NCBI GenBank assembly: GCA_963693305.1 | Contig: OY855904.1 | Location: 13,669,996-13,733,995 of the forward strand | Direction of reading: 5' to 3' | DNA: 64,000 bases | Origin: Meandrina meandrites | Taxonomy: Eukaryota > Cnidaria > Anthozoa > Scleractinia > Meandrinidae | Part shown: one piece after another, positions 45,344 through 56,440 of the stretch | Layout of the letters: each line of letters opens with the position of its first letter | Numbering within the stretch: position 1 is the stretch's first letter | Notes under the pieces: model-generated | The model's database searches: none | Told to the model about the DNA's origin: nothing | Seen by the model: the letters and a program-made list of their open reading frames with translations, nothing else | Program-made: the position numbers and the translations under genes

Positions 45344-46427
45344 AGGGCACGGTCATTATTTATGTAGGGGGGGGGGGGGGGTAGGGAGAAAAGAAGGGGG
45401 GGGGAGGGTCAAGGCTATTTCAGATTGGCTAGAGGGGGGGGGGGGGCTAAACTTTTTTATAAAGACGTTTAGGGGGGGGGGGGGTCAGCAGTTTGAGGTA
45501 TACAGTATTGTAAGAGGTGTTCATTGGCCAAGGTGGGTGAAACAGTTAAATAGTAGAGTGTAAACACTATCTGTGAAACAGTAATGCTGATTGTATAATT
45601 TTATGCTAATTCTATTGTTTTTCTTTTGCATAAACTCCACTATTATGTACAACTTAGTGATTTGTATTTTACAGAAATACTGTTTGCACTCTAAACTCCA
45701 TTGTTATCTCAAATTTAAGTTAACAAAGAATCCAGACCTATCTGGTTTAATATTTGGTTTGACTGAAATTATTTTCTGCTATAAACAAAGTAAAAAGCAC
45801 GTGACAGGCCTACACAGACTCCTACGTTCGTGAAATTTGTACAGTTGCCGTTTTGTATTGGATTTGGTCGTCCAATTTATTTTGCTTCTCACTTGTACAG
45901 AAAGGGCACTATACGCTGTCAGCTGTATTATTAGGAGGCGTTTTTAGTTGAGAAGAGCCGTAAGACTGCCGCCCAGGAAATGTTTTCAGAGGTCATAGGT
46001 CTGCACGGTTTCCCGTTACTAGATTTTTGACACCTCTGTATTTAACTTGTCATACGTATTGCTATAGCGGTTAGTCTCTGCTCATCCACATATGCAAGAT
46101 AAGTTTTTAGCTCTCAAAATGTTCGAAAAAGTGGCCACTGGTCCACACGATACGCCGATTTTGTGATATAGTAGGTTAGTTCCATTGTTATGCAAAGTAG
46201 CTATTAAATCATCTTATGATTGTATGTAGCAGGCATTTAATAATTACTTAAGGCATATAAGAGGAGATATGAGGTGGGGGGGGGGGGGGGGGTCATCACG
46301 TAAATATTGAAAAAACAGGAGGGGTCACTTGCTAATTACCTGGCCTGGAGGGGGGCCTTACAGAAATTTTGATCTTTCCAATATATTTTTCCCTTCCCCC
46401 CCTCTACATAAATAATGACCGGTCCCT
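45344..46427. mobile_element. ~1.1-kb TIR element with poly-G tracts near its ends
   Basis: The left end aagggcacggtcattattta continues to tgtag and a G run. The right end in reverse complement is tagggaccggtcattattta, then tgtagaggggggg. G runs of about 9-17 sit at 45367, 45396, 45434, 45472 and 46276. Inside is AT-rich, with no transposase frame (45591-45833 has no motif). It is nested between the inverted arms 45072-45343 and 46430-46660. Confidence 0.65.
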
Positions 46428-46429
46428 AA

Positions 46430-46660
46430 TTGCTTGTGCGAAACGTTGTTTGAAACCCTTTCCAACTCTGACATTTGAAGACCAAACATGCAACGGTTGA
46501 TACCCCGCCTTCCATTTTTCAAGGCATCTGATTGGTAGTTTAACGCAAACGGAAGCCTTTACTCATCAAAGTAATCAAAAACTTGTCAAAAAGCTGTCAA
46601 AAACTTTGTTGGGTGGCTACGGTTGGAGGCGTTTGACTGTAATTATGGCCGCTAAAAACA
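46430..46660. repeat. Right arm of large inverted repeat
   Basis: Mirror of 45072-45343. Its outer end overlaps the start of the exon at 46645-46846. Confidence 0.65.
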
Positions 46661-46846
46661 GTTCACCTGAATTACGTTTCGGTGACTGGGAAGATGAAGA
46701 CGTGGACGAGTTGCTGAGCAGTGATTGCCTGGAGGAAGGCGGCCGCTTTGCAAACTTGCAAGACACTGATTTAAACAAAATTGTTACGGAATCGTACTCT
46801 AAGAGCACAAAAGCAAACACAAAACGGGCTGCAAAGGTTTTTCAAG
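46645..46846 (+). CDS. Probable first exon, DUF3504/ZMYM-like (Crypton-related) protein
   Basis: ATG in a good context (aattatggccgc) opens 67 codons, followed by a splice donor (caag|gttagt). The product starts MAAKNSSPELRFGDWEDEDV, is acidic to about residue 45, then has RFANLQDTDLNKIV and STKANTKRAAKVFQ. An acidic head followed by (F)A.L.D.DL..I and NTK.A.K.F is what I recall for metazoan ZMYM/QRICH1-like proteins with a Crypton-derived DUF3504 domain. This is by pattern only. The catalytic-like domain would be in later exons, and none is recognisable downstream, so this may be a relocated or orphaned exon. Confidence 0.45.
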
Positions 46847-46994
46847 GTTAGTATAGCGATATAGAAATTCACTTTCGACTGCAAAACAGCATTAAAATGT
46901 CGTCAGGTTTCTTAGCGTAGTGTTTGTTCATTCAGATCAGCACGCGCGCGCAAAACGTTTTTTTTTTAATTATTTGCATTTCTATGCTATATTC

Positions 46995-47141
46995 TAAACC
47001 TACAGAGAAGATGGTTTTCCTATGTCCTATAAGAAAATAACGGCTCGGGCCTAACGGCTCGGGCATCCACTAGCAGCTTTTCTAGACCTCAAGCGTGCAT
47101 TATTTTCTTATAGAACATGGAGAACCATCTTCTAGTAGGTA
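46995..47141. mobile_element. Hairpin MITE-like element
   Basis: gaagatggttttcctatgtc at the left faces gaacatggagaaccatcttc at the right. The inner arms tataagaaaataa and ttattttcttata pair perfectly. It lies just left of the GPCR fragment 47146-47300. Confidence 0.88.
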
Positions 47142-47145
47142 AATG

Positions 47146-47300
47146 AAGCATCCCAAGAAGAACAGAACCTATGCAATTATGAAGATAGCTGTGTTGCGCC
47201 TTCTATGTCTGCGCGCGTTTGTGGTTCCGGTGGATGAATATAGTTAGATTGTTGGTCTATTGCAGCTTCTTGGTGTGACTGTGCACGCGCTGTTTGCCTG
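47146..47300 (-). pseudogene. GPCR fragment (loop 3 to TM6)
   Basis: Same receptor segment as 36396-36545, including ctgtgttgcgccttctatgt and tctgcgcgcgtttgtgg. Similarity continues into the non-receptor right flank (aatgaaagaggaaatt), so the two are duplicates of an already broken gene. Both have a hairpin element at the left edge. Confidence 0.88.
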
Positions 47301-49503
47301 GCGAATAATGAAAGAGGAAATTAAAACATATCTCCAGCACTTGTTGTAAATTTTTCATCGAGCCCTTCTCAGGCATTGTCGGTGTTTCACGTTTCATTTC
47401 AGGCACTTGCTGTAAATATTAGCCTGGGAAACGTCTAAACTTTAAAATGCTCCCGCCCAAGTTGGTGAATAGACTCAATATTGTTAATATTGACATTTGT
47501 CCCAGTAATAATGGCCAATAGGCGTATTCCGTTTATTAAAATTCTATCTTTGGTTTCGAAACGTAAGGGAATAAATGACATCGAGGTGTGCGAATGAATT
47601 AACAATTTATCTAATTCCCTTAAGCCTCGAAGACAAGTATGAATATTAATAAAAATTGGCAATTTTCGTGACGTTTCCAAAAATTTATGGGGAAACGTGT
47701 AATGTTAATGTTCGCTCACTTCATGTCACTTGACTTGACGTTTCTGTGGCAATCATATTTTGCTAGGGTGCAAAAACCAATTTCAGAAACTTTGTATTTA
47801 TGATTTTTTGGTTTAATCATCTATTTTTTAAGTTTCTATCATTCTACAATGTAGTATCCTTTCTTTAGATGTTCCGAAATGTTCGCAAAATTTGAAATCG
47901 ATGACAGATTTGAAATCTATGCCGTCATTTTTTTGTCAAACGACATTATAGATGACAGAAGATTTAGAGTACGGGAAGCAGGGAATTTTCTGTCCACTTT
48001 CCCAGAACCCATGAACTTTAAAAAATGCGCAATCTCCGAACAGGGTTAGGAAAGGGCATAAAACTGTTACTAATAGCTAGGATTGTAGATACCAGACTGG
48101 AGGCAATTCTCATGAAAACCTGTCTGCTTTTGAATTTTCTTATACGTTCTAAACTGGCCGGTGCGAATGAATGAATAGGCAGTAACATATTCACATTAAG
48201 CTTGAAATATTTGAAGTGCTGATAAAAACAACTTCTATTCTCTTTCGCTTCGCTCAGCCGAATAGAAAACATTTCTATTATAAGTAAGGACGCAAACAAC
48301 ACAAGAGTTTGTGGAGGGAGCCGCCAGCATTTGAGTTTATTTACAGTGAAATACAAGTATAAGCGGGAAAATGGAAAAAGTAACAATACAAGCACCGAAG
48401 CAAGCTAAGTATAAACAACAACGTATACAGGATCTACAGATAAATTACAGCCAAAGCGGATACAGCAAACAGGAATGTAAACGTGGCAATTACAGCTATT
48501 ACAAAGTACAGCGAAAAGACAAAATAAGTTAAGAAAAAATACATACTATTTACAAACAAGATATGAAAAAAGTAGCCTCGAGAAAACTGGTCGGCGTCAA
48601 GTGGTGTGACATACACGAGGAGTGGTTTATAAAGGGGCTGGAGATCCCGATGGGAATTACGTAATACCCGCTAATTAACAACTAAAAGAAATACATTTTG
48701 ATGTTTGAGCTTGTACTGTGAATGAAATGCGAGCCTTTTGAACATACGGCGTACAGCGTGACTTGCCATGCCCTTCAGTAATATCTCTAATCTAATAGTG
48801 CGACCGATTTAAATCAAAGATACGTACGTTTATTGGTCTGGCTCCTGTGCTTTTGTGTAAGCATTATTTTCCTTAAAATTATAAAGTGAAAGTTGATGGC
48901 CGAAGTTGAGAAGAGAAAGAAAGCTAGAAAACTACAAGAAATACCCGGCAGGATTCAATTATTATTAATAATTCAAATAGAGACCAGCTTTTAAACACAA
49001 TACCCTTTAACAAAGTGAGACCGATCTGCACCGTTTCAGCGCCGCGCTTTATTTCGTTTTTGGTTCACATTTCCGTTGTAAAAGCACATGCAATTTAGCT
49101 TACTGGTAAAATAAGCGGACACTTAAACAATATTGTGCCTCGTTATAATTATATATATATTTTTTTCAAATCTTTGCCCACTGTAAGAAAAAAATGCTGG
49201 CCCGAGAATATTAAGGCATACAGTGCTTTTGAGAATTTATCATAACAACTCTCTATTTAATCCACTTGCAACGGTTAATAATCACGCCTGGACTTTTAAA
49301 CACGGTTCCGGTGTTTCCAGCTTATGCCCTTCTTGAACACTGTTCGTTGTTTCTATAATCTTGGGCGAGCAGAATTTAAATTAGCTAGCATCTATCCTAG
49401 CAACTTAACAAAAACCCTAAAAACACTATAAAGTGTAAATAAGTTAGTTAACAAGCGTAAGAACTAAGCGATATAAAAATACAGCACATTGACTACATCA
49501 TGT
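47301..49503. other. Intergenic, nothing recognised
   Basis: Several short minus-strand frames (47435-47680, 48018-48395, 48434-48616) lack domains. From about 49300 on it is the 3' flank of the next receptor. Confidence 0.45.
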
Positions 49504-50361
49504 TTAGCGTTCTCTGCAAAGAAACATCACGTTAATTTGCCTTTTAATATCCCTCTTTAAAAACGCGTAAACCAAAGGATTGATTGCGGAGTTCAGAACC
49601 AAAAGCAAAGAGACGATCTGGCCAGCTTAACCAGACACACGACATGAAAACGTAATGCAGAGGAGCAAGGAATTTGCCACTGAGTAGCATACCAAAAAGA
49701 ACACAACTAAAGCAATTATGAAAGGAGCAGTATTTTGTTTCTTTCGTATACGTCTGTGCGAAATTACCGGCCCGGTATAAGCGTAGCTAGAGTCAAGCTG
49801 TCGTTCTCTCGAAGATTCGTGGCGCGACTTTGTTCTTGCAACAACTAGGATACGAACAACCGCATAGAAGAGCAGCACGCATGATATTATGTCAAAAGCA
49901 GAAACGCCTGTTACTCTGAAAATTATCAGGACAGTTTCAGAATCTGTGGTGTAAAGTCCCACCAAAAGAAACAGCGAGATCACTAAAGGAACCAACCAAA
50001 CTATTAAGATGACCATTCTCGGACGTCTTTTAGTCATGGAGTTACTGTATTTAAAAGGATGAGCGATGGCGTTGTAACGATCCCAAGTCAAGGTACAAAG
50101 ATTTGTGACCGAAGAGTGGAGGAAGAACCAGAAGAATGCCATTTGCACCATCATGTTGCACGCCATTGAGTAGTTACAAAAATAACTTGATGGAAAAACG
50201 GCGATTCCGACCCCAAAGTCGGCCACTGCTAACGAAAGGACAAACCAGTTGCCCGAGGAATGAAGTCGGCGACTTTTGATGACAAGAAAAACCACAAAAC
50301 CATTTCCTGTTGCTGTTACGATTGAAAGTATCCAGCCAAACATATTGAGCCATCTTTCCAT
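49504..50361 (-). pseudogene. GPCR complete except for one nonsense codon
   Basis: MERWLNMFGWILSIVTATGN through TM6 (VCYSVANSL) is open for 244 codons. It then stops at 49627-49629, where paralogs read SDKAGQ and this copy reads SG-stop-AGQ (Asp to Gly, and AAA to TAA). Past the stop, the same frame continues AGQIVSLLLVLNSAINPLVY and a basic tail to a normal stop at 49504-49506, 285 codons in all. No frameshift occurs. Other oddities: DRYNAIAHPFKY instead of DRYIAIVHPFKY, and TM6 with VCYSVA instead of GCYVVV. It may be a young pseudogene, a segregating null allele, or a sequencing error. As written it would lose TM7. Confidence 0.9.
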
Positions 50362-50514
50362 TTCAGCCGCGCTTCTTGAAAGGAATCACTTTAGCTGTTC
50401 CGGCGACGTTCAGTAGTGTTTTAATGGGTAGCATGGCATAAAGACCAACTAATTTCATTGTTTTGACATCTGTCACAGCTGCTATCTACCACTCTTGGTA
50501 ATTTATCAACTTAA

Positions 50515-51345
50515 CCAAAATGAAAAACAAAGACTACTACAGGCTCCTCATAAATAAAGAACAAATTGAATTGAAGGCTAATTCTAACTGGGCAAGAGAC
50601 CTTCAGATTGGCCAAACATCTCTAAAACCTTTTTAGTCGCGTAAGAAATGTACGTCGAGATAATAAGCTTAGGGAATTCTACTTCAAACTCTTACACAGA
50701 ATAGTCGTCACCACCAATTATTCCTTTTCGGCGTGACAGAGGACGCAAAGTGTCCATATTGTGAAATGTATGACTCCATAATTCACACTTTCTATAATTG
50801 TAATTGGAGCCAATTATTCTTCTCAGAGGTTATAAAATGGTTTAATAAAGAAAATGCCACCTCTATCACCCTTTCTCCAACTGAATTAATTCTCGGCAAA
50901 GACAAGAATAATGTAAACAAAGAATTAGATATTATTATTAGAAAGTTAAACTTCACCTTTTTATATGCGAAATATTATCTTTACAATCAGAAATTATTGT
51001 ATGGCGAGTTATCATTAAGTGAATTTATAGGCAATGTTAAATTTAAATATAACTTCGAAAAATTTTAGTGTTAGTGTAGTTGAATGCAAATTATTAAAAA
51101 AAGAGTGTATTGTAGGAGGAGTCAAAGCGTCATGAAAAACATTGTTTTAAAAAGGTATTGTAATTTCAGACCTAGCGATCTAGTGTGTTAGTGATCTTAT
51201 TTGTAACCAACATTTTCGACCGTCTTTTATTTTCTGTTGCACTTATTGTATCCTTCTTTTTTCAATCATTGCATTGGTATATTTGTACGACATTTATGTG
51301 TATTTTTTCTCTCTATTGAAATAAACATTTTTCAAAAAAAATAAA
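50515..51345 (+). mobile_element. 5'-truncated LINE, 3' end
   Basis: Decayed frames give YRLLINKEQIELKANSNWAR, LREFYFKLLHRIV and then (after a frameshift) QLFLFGVTEDAKCPYCEMYD followed by SIIHTFYNC. The CPYC...H..C zinc-type motif marks the C-terminal end of many LINE ORF2 proteins. An open stretch runs to 51068, followed by about 270 bp of 3' UTR and an A-rich end (caaaaaaaataaaaatta). Confidence 0.75.
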
Positions 51346-51714
51346 AATTATTTGAGATCTCCTTAGGTTTTGTATATTTTAAGATCATTTATGTTAATAT
51401 TTGTTGGTGTGTCAATAGTGCGCTCTTAACTTTTCCTTATTTTTATTTCTATCGGTTGTCGATAAAACGACGTATTTTAAAAGTAGAAGACAATAAGGAA
51501 GCCGTGATTAAAACAGCAGTATATCTTTTTCGGAGCCTTTTTAAGAACAGTTTCTTCATGGAAAAGACAGCCCGTTGAGACAGTTTTGTTCTGAGGTTCT
51601 TTCTGTTGACAGTAAGTCGAGTCCCCACATTTTTCAATGCGATTAAAAAATGAGGCGTAGAAAAAAATGTCTTAAAACGGGTTCAAGACTCCACGAACCT
51701 CCTGAAAATCCTAT

Positions 51715-52195
51715 TATTAAATTCTCAACCTCGGATAATGCAATTCTAGCTTTCTGATTGGTTCACTAGATCTCGGTTATCAGCCATTATACCTGCGTTT
51801 GACCTTATGTGGGAGACGAGTGCGGCAAGTGCCGCTCAGTAAAAAATTTTCCTGCGGGAAGCGAAAGTTCCATCAGAAAAATGGCAAATTTGGCGAGGTT
51901 TATAAGCTTATACAAGAAATAATCGACAGTGCCTTCCCTAAAACCACACAAATACCACAAATACTACGTAAAACTGAAAGGATTGATGCGAAATGTTTAA
52001 TTAAAAATACTTGTAAATGTACAACAAGAGCGACTAAACGAAGAAGAAAAGCAGAAAATAATTTACGGGAAGACCAGAAAACTGACACAATTTCATTCAG
52101 TGTTAGACGTAAATGTGGCTCAGCACTTCAGTTAAGTTTGTTACCTTTCAATCTTGATCTTGTCCTTTTATACTTCAATAAACTTCATCGAATCT
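51715..52195. repeat. Dispersed repeat, uninterrupted copy (cf. 16775-16951 + 18539-18640)
   Basis: Unbroken version of the repeat that is split at 16951/18539. A plus-strand frame at 51799-52197 is Lys/Arg-rich (TTRATKRRRKAENNLREDQK) with no domain I recognise, and the other copy does not conserve it. Confidence 0.7.
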
Positions 52196-52568
52196 GAGTG
52201 CAATTTCGTTTCAGCACAATGTAGTAGTCTTGATGACAGCCGTGGAGCCGTAAACAAGTACAATATGTAAACACTTGCTTCGCTCGTCTTGCACAAGGCG
52301 TATAATTTCCAGAAAAGCTATTGCTTCGGATCTTCCCGTAAACCTTAATTGTTGTCACAATTTTCCAGGATGAAAAGACGATTTACGAGGAGATTTTCCG
52401 AGGAAAATCTTCAGAAGAAAACTCTCTCGCTCGCTTTCCTCGCGTGTTTCATTCAACTCAAAAAGTGAACACCGCGCCACAAATTTTCCCGCCTCCTCAT
52501 ACTATCACTTCGTTTACATCAAAATGAAATGTCCACTTGATTTATACCAAAGAAGAATTTAATAAAAC
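52196..52568. other. Intergenic, nothing recognised
   Basis: No gene or clear repeat seen. Confidence 0.45.
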
Positions 52569-52678
52569 AATTATTCCATTCGCCCTTGTTGGATACGAGT
52601 GGTTATAGCCAACTCGGCGCTTCGCGCCTCGTTGGCTATTTACCACCTCGTATCCAACGCGGGCTCATGGAATAACTG
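52569..52678. mobile_element. Hairpin MITE-like element
   Basis: caattattccattcgccctt, ggatacgag and tagccaactcggcgc face gcgcctcgttggcta, ctcgtatcc and catggaataactg. The centre is ggcgcttcgcgcc. Confidence 0.85.
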
Positions 52679-52714
52679 TTAATTAACCCTGTGGATATTG
52701 CAAAAGGAGCTTCA

Positions 52715-53311
52715 CCACAGGCGGCCCAGGCTCCTGATAAGATTACTCGAGAACGTGACTCGATCGAGCGTTACAACGGTTTGAATTTATAAAGGTTTGT
52801 ATGGGAGAAAACGGTTTCGAAATTATTCGCAAATATATGTACATTTTGAAAATAAAATCGACTTACCTCAATGCCTTGTTGTCTTTCTTGTTGTCATCTC
52901 GCTTCTCAAACCGATCTGACGCCTTTTTGGCGAGTTTTAGCTTTTTTGGTTTTCCACCGCTAAGAAGAAGTAAAGGCTGCACACTCGATTTCCGACCGAC
53001 CGCCGCTCGAAGCAAAAAAAAATCATTGAAATCACGCTAACCGACCCAATTCCTACATAGAATTATAGAAGAGGCTTAAGCGCTTCTTCTCGCCGATTTC
53101 CAACTCAAATCCATCCTCACAACGCAGGTTACGAAGCGCTGAATCCCACTCAACGAACCTTCTCCATCTTCGAATAAGCCTCCCAGGAGCAGCCATGGGC
53201 ACATCGGAAGCCCGCATAGCATGCCGGGCCAATAACATAACCCCAACTGGGGGAGGGGACCGCACAATTGTCAACACGCAACCTGCTTTGCTCCAGCGTC
53301 CCTTGGGGAGA
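52715..53311 (-). repeat. 597-bp inverted repeat, left arm
   Basis: Exact mirror of 53536-54132 (paired positions sum to 106847), with about eight to ten substitutions and no net length change. Within it, the minus strand has an open stretch (about 53277 to 53053) ending in ..RLSLFYNSM, starting without ATG (GTG), so I do not call it a gene. Splice-like borders lie at 52976 and 52867. Confidence 0.92.
52867..52976 (-). other. Exon-like segment in left arm
   Basis: Minus-strand reading after ...gtgtgcag gives PLLLLSGGKPKKLKLAKKAS then D.FEKRDDNKKDNKAL, ending at gag|gtaagt, a consensus donor. It is basic and charged, with no known domain. Mirror of 53871-53980. Confidence 0.45.
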
Positions 53312-53535
53312 CTTTTGTAGAGGCCACCGAAGGAGCATTGTTTACAACTGTGAGATATTTTAATCGATCTCCGAGGAAAGCCCTTTTCGCCGTCTCGATT
53401 GTAGTCCGTATAGAGTCTACCGTATCTTCTAAATCAAATTCTTTGTTAAATCTCGAAAATCTCGGTCAATGAATGGATCAATGAAAGTGTGGATCAGTGA
53501 AGATGTAAGTACGCACAAAATATTCACAATTTATT
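53312..53535. other. Unique spacer of the inverted repeat
   Basis: 224 bp of single-copy sequence. Both arms read outward from it, so a two-way promoter here is conceivable, but no motif proves it. Confidence 0.5.
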
Positions 53536-54132
53536 TCTCCCCAGGGGACGCTGGAGCAAAGCAGGTTGCGTGTTGACAATTGTGCGGTCCCCTCCCCCAG
53601 TTGGGGTTATTTTATTGGCCCGGCATGCTATGCGGGCTTCTGATGTGTCCATGGCTGCTCCTGGGAGGCTTATTCGAAGATGGAGAAGGTTCGTTGAGTG
53701 GGATTCAGCGCTTCGTAACCTGCGTTGTGAGGATGGATTTGAGTTGGAAATCGGCGAGAGGAAGCGCTTAAGCCTCTTCTATAATTCTATGTAGGAATTG
53801 GGTCGGTTAGCGTGATTTCAATGATCTTTTTTCGCTTCGAGCGGCGGTCGGTCGGAAATCGAGTGTGCAGCCTTTACTTCTTCTTAGCGGTGGAAAACCA
53901 AAAAAGCTAAAACTCGCCAAAAAGGCGTCAGATCAGTTTGAGAAGCGAGATGACAACAAGAAAGACAACAAGGCATTGAGGTAAGTCGATTTTATTTTCA
54001 AAATGTACATATATTTGGGAATAATTTCGAAACCGTTTTCTCCCATACAAACCTTTATAAATTCAAACCGTTGTAACGCTCGATCGAGTCACGTTCTCGA
54101 GTAATCTTATCAGGAGCCTGGGCCGCCTGTGG
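53536..54132 (+). repeat. 597-bp inverted repeat, right arm
   Basis: Mirror of 52715-53311. At its inner edge tttctccccag|ggg resembles a splice acceptor. The open stretch 53570-53794 differs from the left arm by three residues (Ile/Met, Ser/Pro, Arg/Lys). Another frame, open in the left arm (CAVPSPSWGY..GPACYAGFRC), has a stop here (TGA for CGA). Confidence 0.92.
53871..53980 (+). other. Exon-like segment in right arm
   Basis: Follows tgcag at 53870 and ends at gag|gtaagt (53981). The frame LLLLSGGKPKKLKLAKKASD, QFEKRDDNKKDNKAL is open throughout 110 nt. No domain recognised. Confidence 0.45.
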
Positions 54133-55758
54133 CTTCACTTGCTATCAAAGTGAAATCGTCAAAGTGTTTAAGACGTTATGTATTTTCCTCTGCCAATATT
54201 AAAACAGAGCATATACTAATTATCATATGACCCCTTCTTAACACGGATTTTCATAAAAAAAGTAGCTCTGAAACTTTCACCTCTCATCTTTAATTTAAAA
54301 TTAAACGTCGTCTCTTCTTGGTGATTTCATTCTTAAAACCAATTCTTGGTTTTCACGTGACGTCATTAAAATTCTAAAATCCAGAATCGCAAGACCCCTG
54401 AGTTTTTAACCTTCACTGACTATTAGACATCCTTAATATATATCTTGTTGAAAGTTTTTAGCACGATGGCAGCCGCTGTCTTTACGGTAGACCATTTTGA
54501 ATTTCGGAATTTCACGCCACATGACATCAAGATGGCCGCCAGAAGGCTGTCACGTATGCTTAAAAAAAAAGGCCTCATCCTGCGATTTTGTACAAGCTAA
54601 ACAATTGAGGTTTTGCGAGAAGTGTTTATGTGAATGTTTACTTGTTCATGAGAATGATCTGATTGCCTTTTATAGCAGAAGTGAATTCCAGATGTTTTCT
54701 CTGATTTCTGGCCGCCATGTTGGTGCCCATCTGCATGGGCACCAACATGGGCAGGCGTTTTCATACTGTGCTCTGTAAATTTGTGTAGGACATTTTCCTG
54801 GATACCTCGACTACGGAATACCTACAAACCCGAGACTTGGGCAAACAGAATATATGGTAATTTTCTACAAGCTATAATATTCCTGACTTTTTTCACTCAG
54901 TAGTTTAGGATTTACTTTTTTGTGTCGTGACAGTGAAAACCAGCAATTTAACCTCTGAAGGAAATCCCGGCCCGAAGAACAGAGAATTTTTAATCTCAAA
55001 AAATTGTTTGCCAAACAAAATGCCTTTCTGGAGGGGCCAAGATGGTTTGGAATAACTCGAAGACAACATATTTTATTAAAGTTAATTTTCTAGCTCCTAA
55101 TGATCCTGAAGAGAGGTAAATGACATGCGTAACGCGAGAAACGCAATTTTGCTCTACATTGCATCGGTATTTACGGCATAGAGCAAGAGGTGTAGTAGAG
55201 GTTTGGTAGTAAGAGTGGTTCAGAAAAAGTCGATAATATTTGTTCTCTTAAGTATATATATTTAGAAAGTTGACTAAATGTTATATTTGAAATAAGAAAA
55301 ACATGTTACTGAGGGTTTGTTAAAAGATTAGTGCGTTATAGACCATAGGAAGATCGTACAGATTTAGAGGGGGTGGTGGTGGTGGGGAATCCTGAAAAAT
55401 TTGTTTGCAAAAGCAAAAAAAGCCCAACTAAATTTTTTGCAGGCATGAAAAAAATTCTCTACAATAAGATGACGCCGGAAAAAAATGTTTTCACAGACAA
55501 CGATACAGAAAAAAAAATTGTTTCCAGCTTCCAAAAAAATAATGGTCCGCCCCATGGATAGACAAGATACAGCCGCTTATTCAGTATTCTAAATATCCTA
55601 AATCCCATCAAAATAAGCCAAAATATATATTTTTTCAATTCCTTTGCAATTTATGCAATACTGCTCAACAAAGATTTCAATTTCCTTAAACGTTTCGACA
55701 CAGGAGAGTAAAGAAAACATTGCGTGCAGAATGTAATTTAATTAAGCGACATATTTTC
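54133..55758. other. Intergenic; YY1-like motifs and a short hairpin
   Basis: tcaagatggccgccag at 54528 resembles a YY1-type promoter element. A perfect hairpin atgttggtgcccat/atgggcaccaacat occupies 54717-54748. aataatggtccgccccatgg near 55540 resembles the ends of the element at 56347-56440. No gene is supported. Confidence 0.4.
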
Positions 55759-55868
55759 GAGTATAGCTAACCGTCGTGGGTCGTGGGTCGTGGGTAGAAG
55801 TCGTGGGTCGTGGGTGTGGGTAAAGTCGTGGGTGTGGGTAAAAGTCGTGGGTAACAAAAAACACCTTT
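55759..55868. repeat. GTCGTGGGT minisatellite cassette, left copy
   Basis: gagtatagctaac, then variable gtcgtgggt units with spacers, then aacaaaaaacaccttt. Its inverse lies at 58301-58403, one 7-bp unit shorter. Confidence 0.9.
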
Positions 55869-56346
55869 TAGAAACTTCTCCTTCCAAGGAATAATAATTC
55901 CTAATGTCAATCGAATAGCTTACAGATGGCTTTATACACTGCAAGTTTTTTTTTCAGTGAAAGTCTTAATTTAAAAATCGCTTAGTGTACTCTGCAAAAA
56001 AGAATTGGTACGACTAGGGATGAGAGAAAAGAAGAAAGGTAACGTCCATACCTTCGCTCCGTAAAGTCAAGTTTAAGCGGTTCAAGGCTTGTATTTTGCC
56101 CCTGCACATGTAGTGCCCACTCTCTTCGCTCTCGTCAACTATAGAGAGCCTGGAACAGGCTAGACTAGGCTAGGCGCGCTATATTTCTGTGCCTGGTCGA
56201 CATGTTTGCAGCCAAGAGTAGCGCCGCTTAATATTTTTTTAGCAACTTGATTTTATGTCTTGAGTAACAGCTTTTTTGTTCCCAAAATAAATCTTCAGGA
56301 CCACAATGGTTTATTTAGAAAAGTCTAACTTCCCGACCGAGGCTAA

Positions 56347-56440
56347 TTAGGGACGGAACGCTATTCTAGGCCCGGCAAACAATTTTTTTATCCTGAATAT
56401 TTTTAACCCCCACTCCAAAGAAATAATGGTCCGTCCCTTA
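56347..56440. mobile_element. Short MITE-like hairpin
   Basis: tagggacggaacgctatt at the left faces aataatggtccgtccctta at the right. About 94 bp. Confidence 0.6.

Noticed and set aside
46606..46644. An N-terminal extension (LGGYGWRRLTVI) of the DUF3504-like exon
   Set aside because: It starts without ATG and lies in the inverted-repeat arm; the ATG at 46645 has the better context.
53570..53794. A 74-residue protein in each arm of the inverted repeat
   Set aside because: The open stretch starts at GTG with no ATG in a suitable place. Other frames are about as open, and similarity between arms is at DNA level, so coding is not shown.
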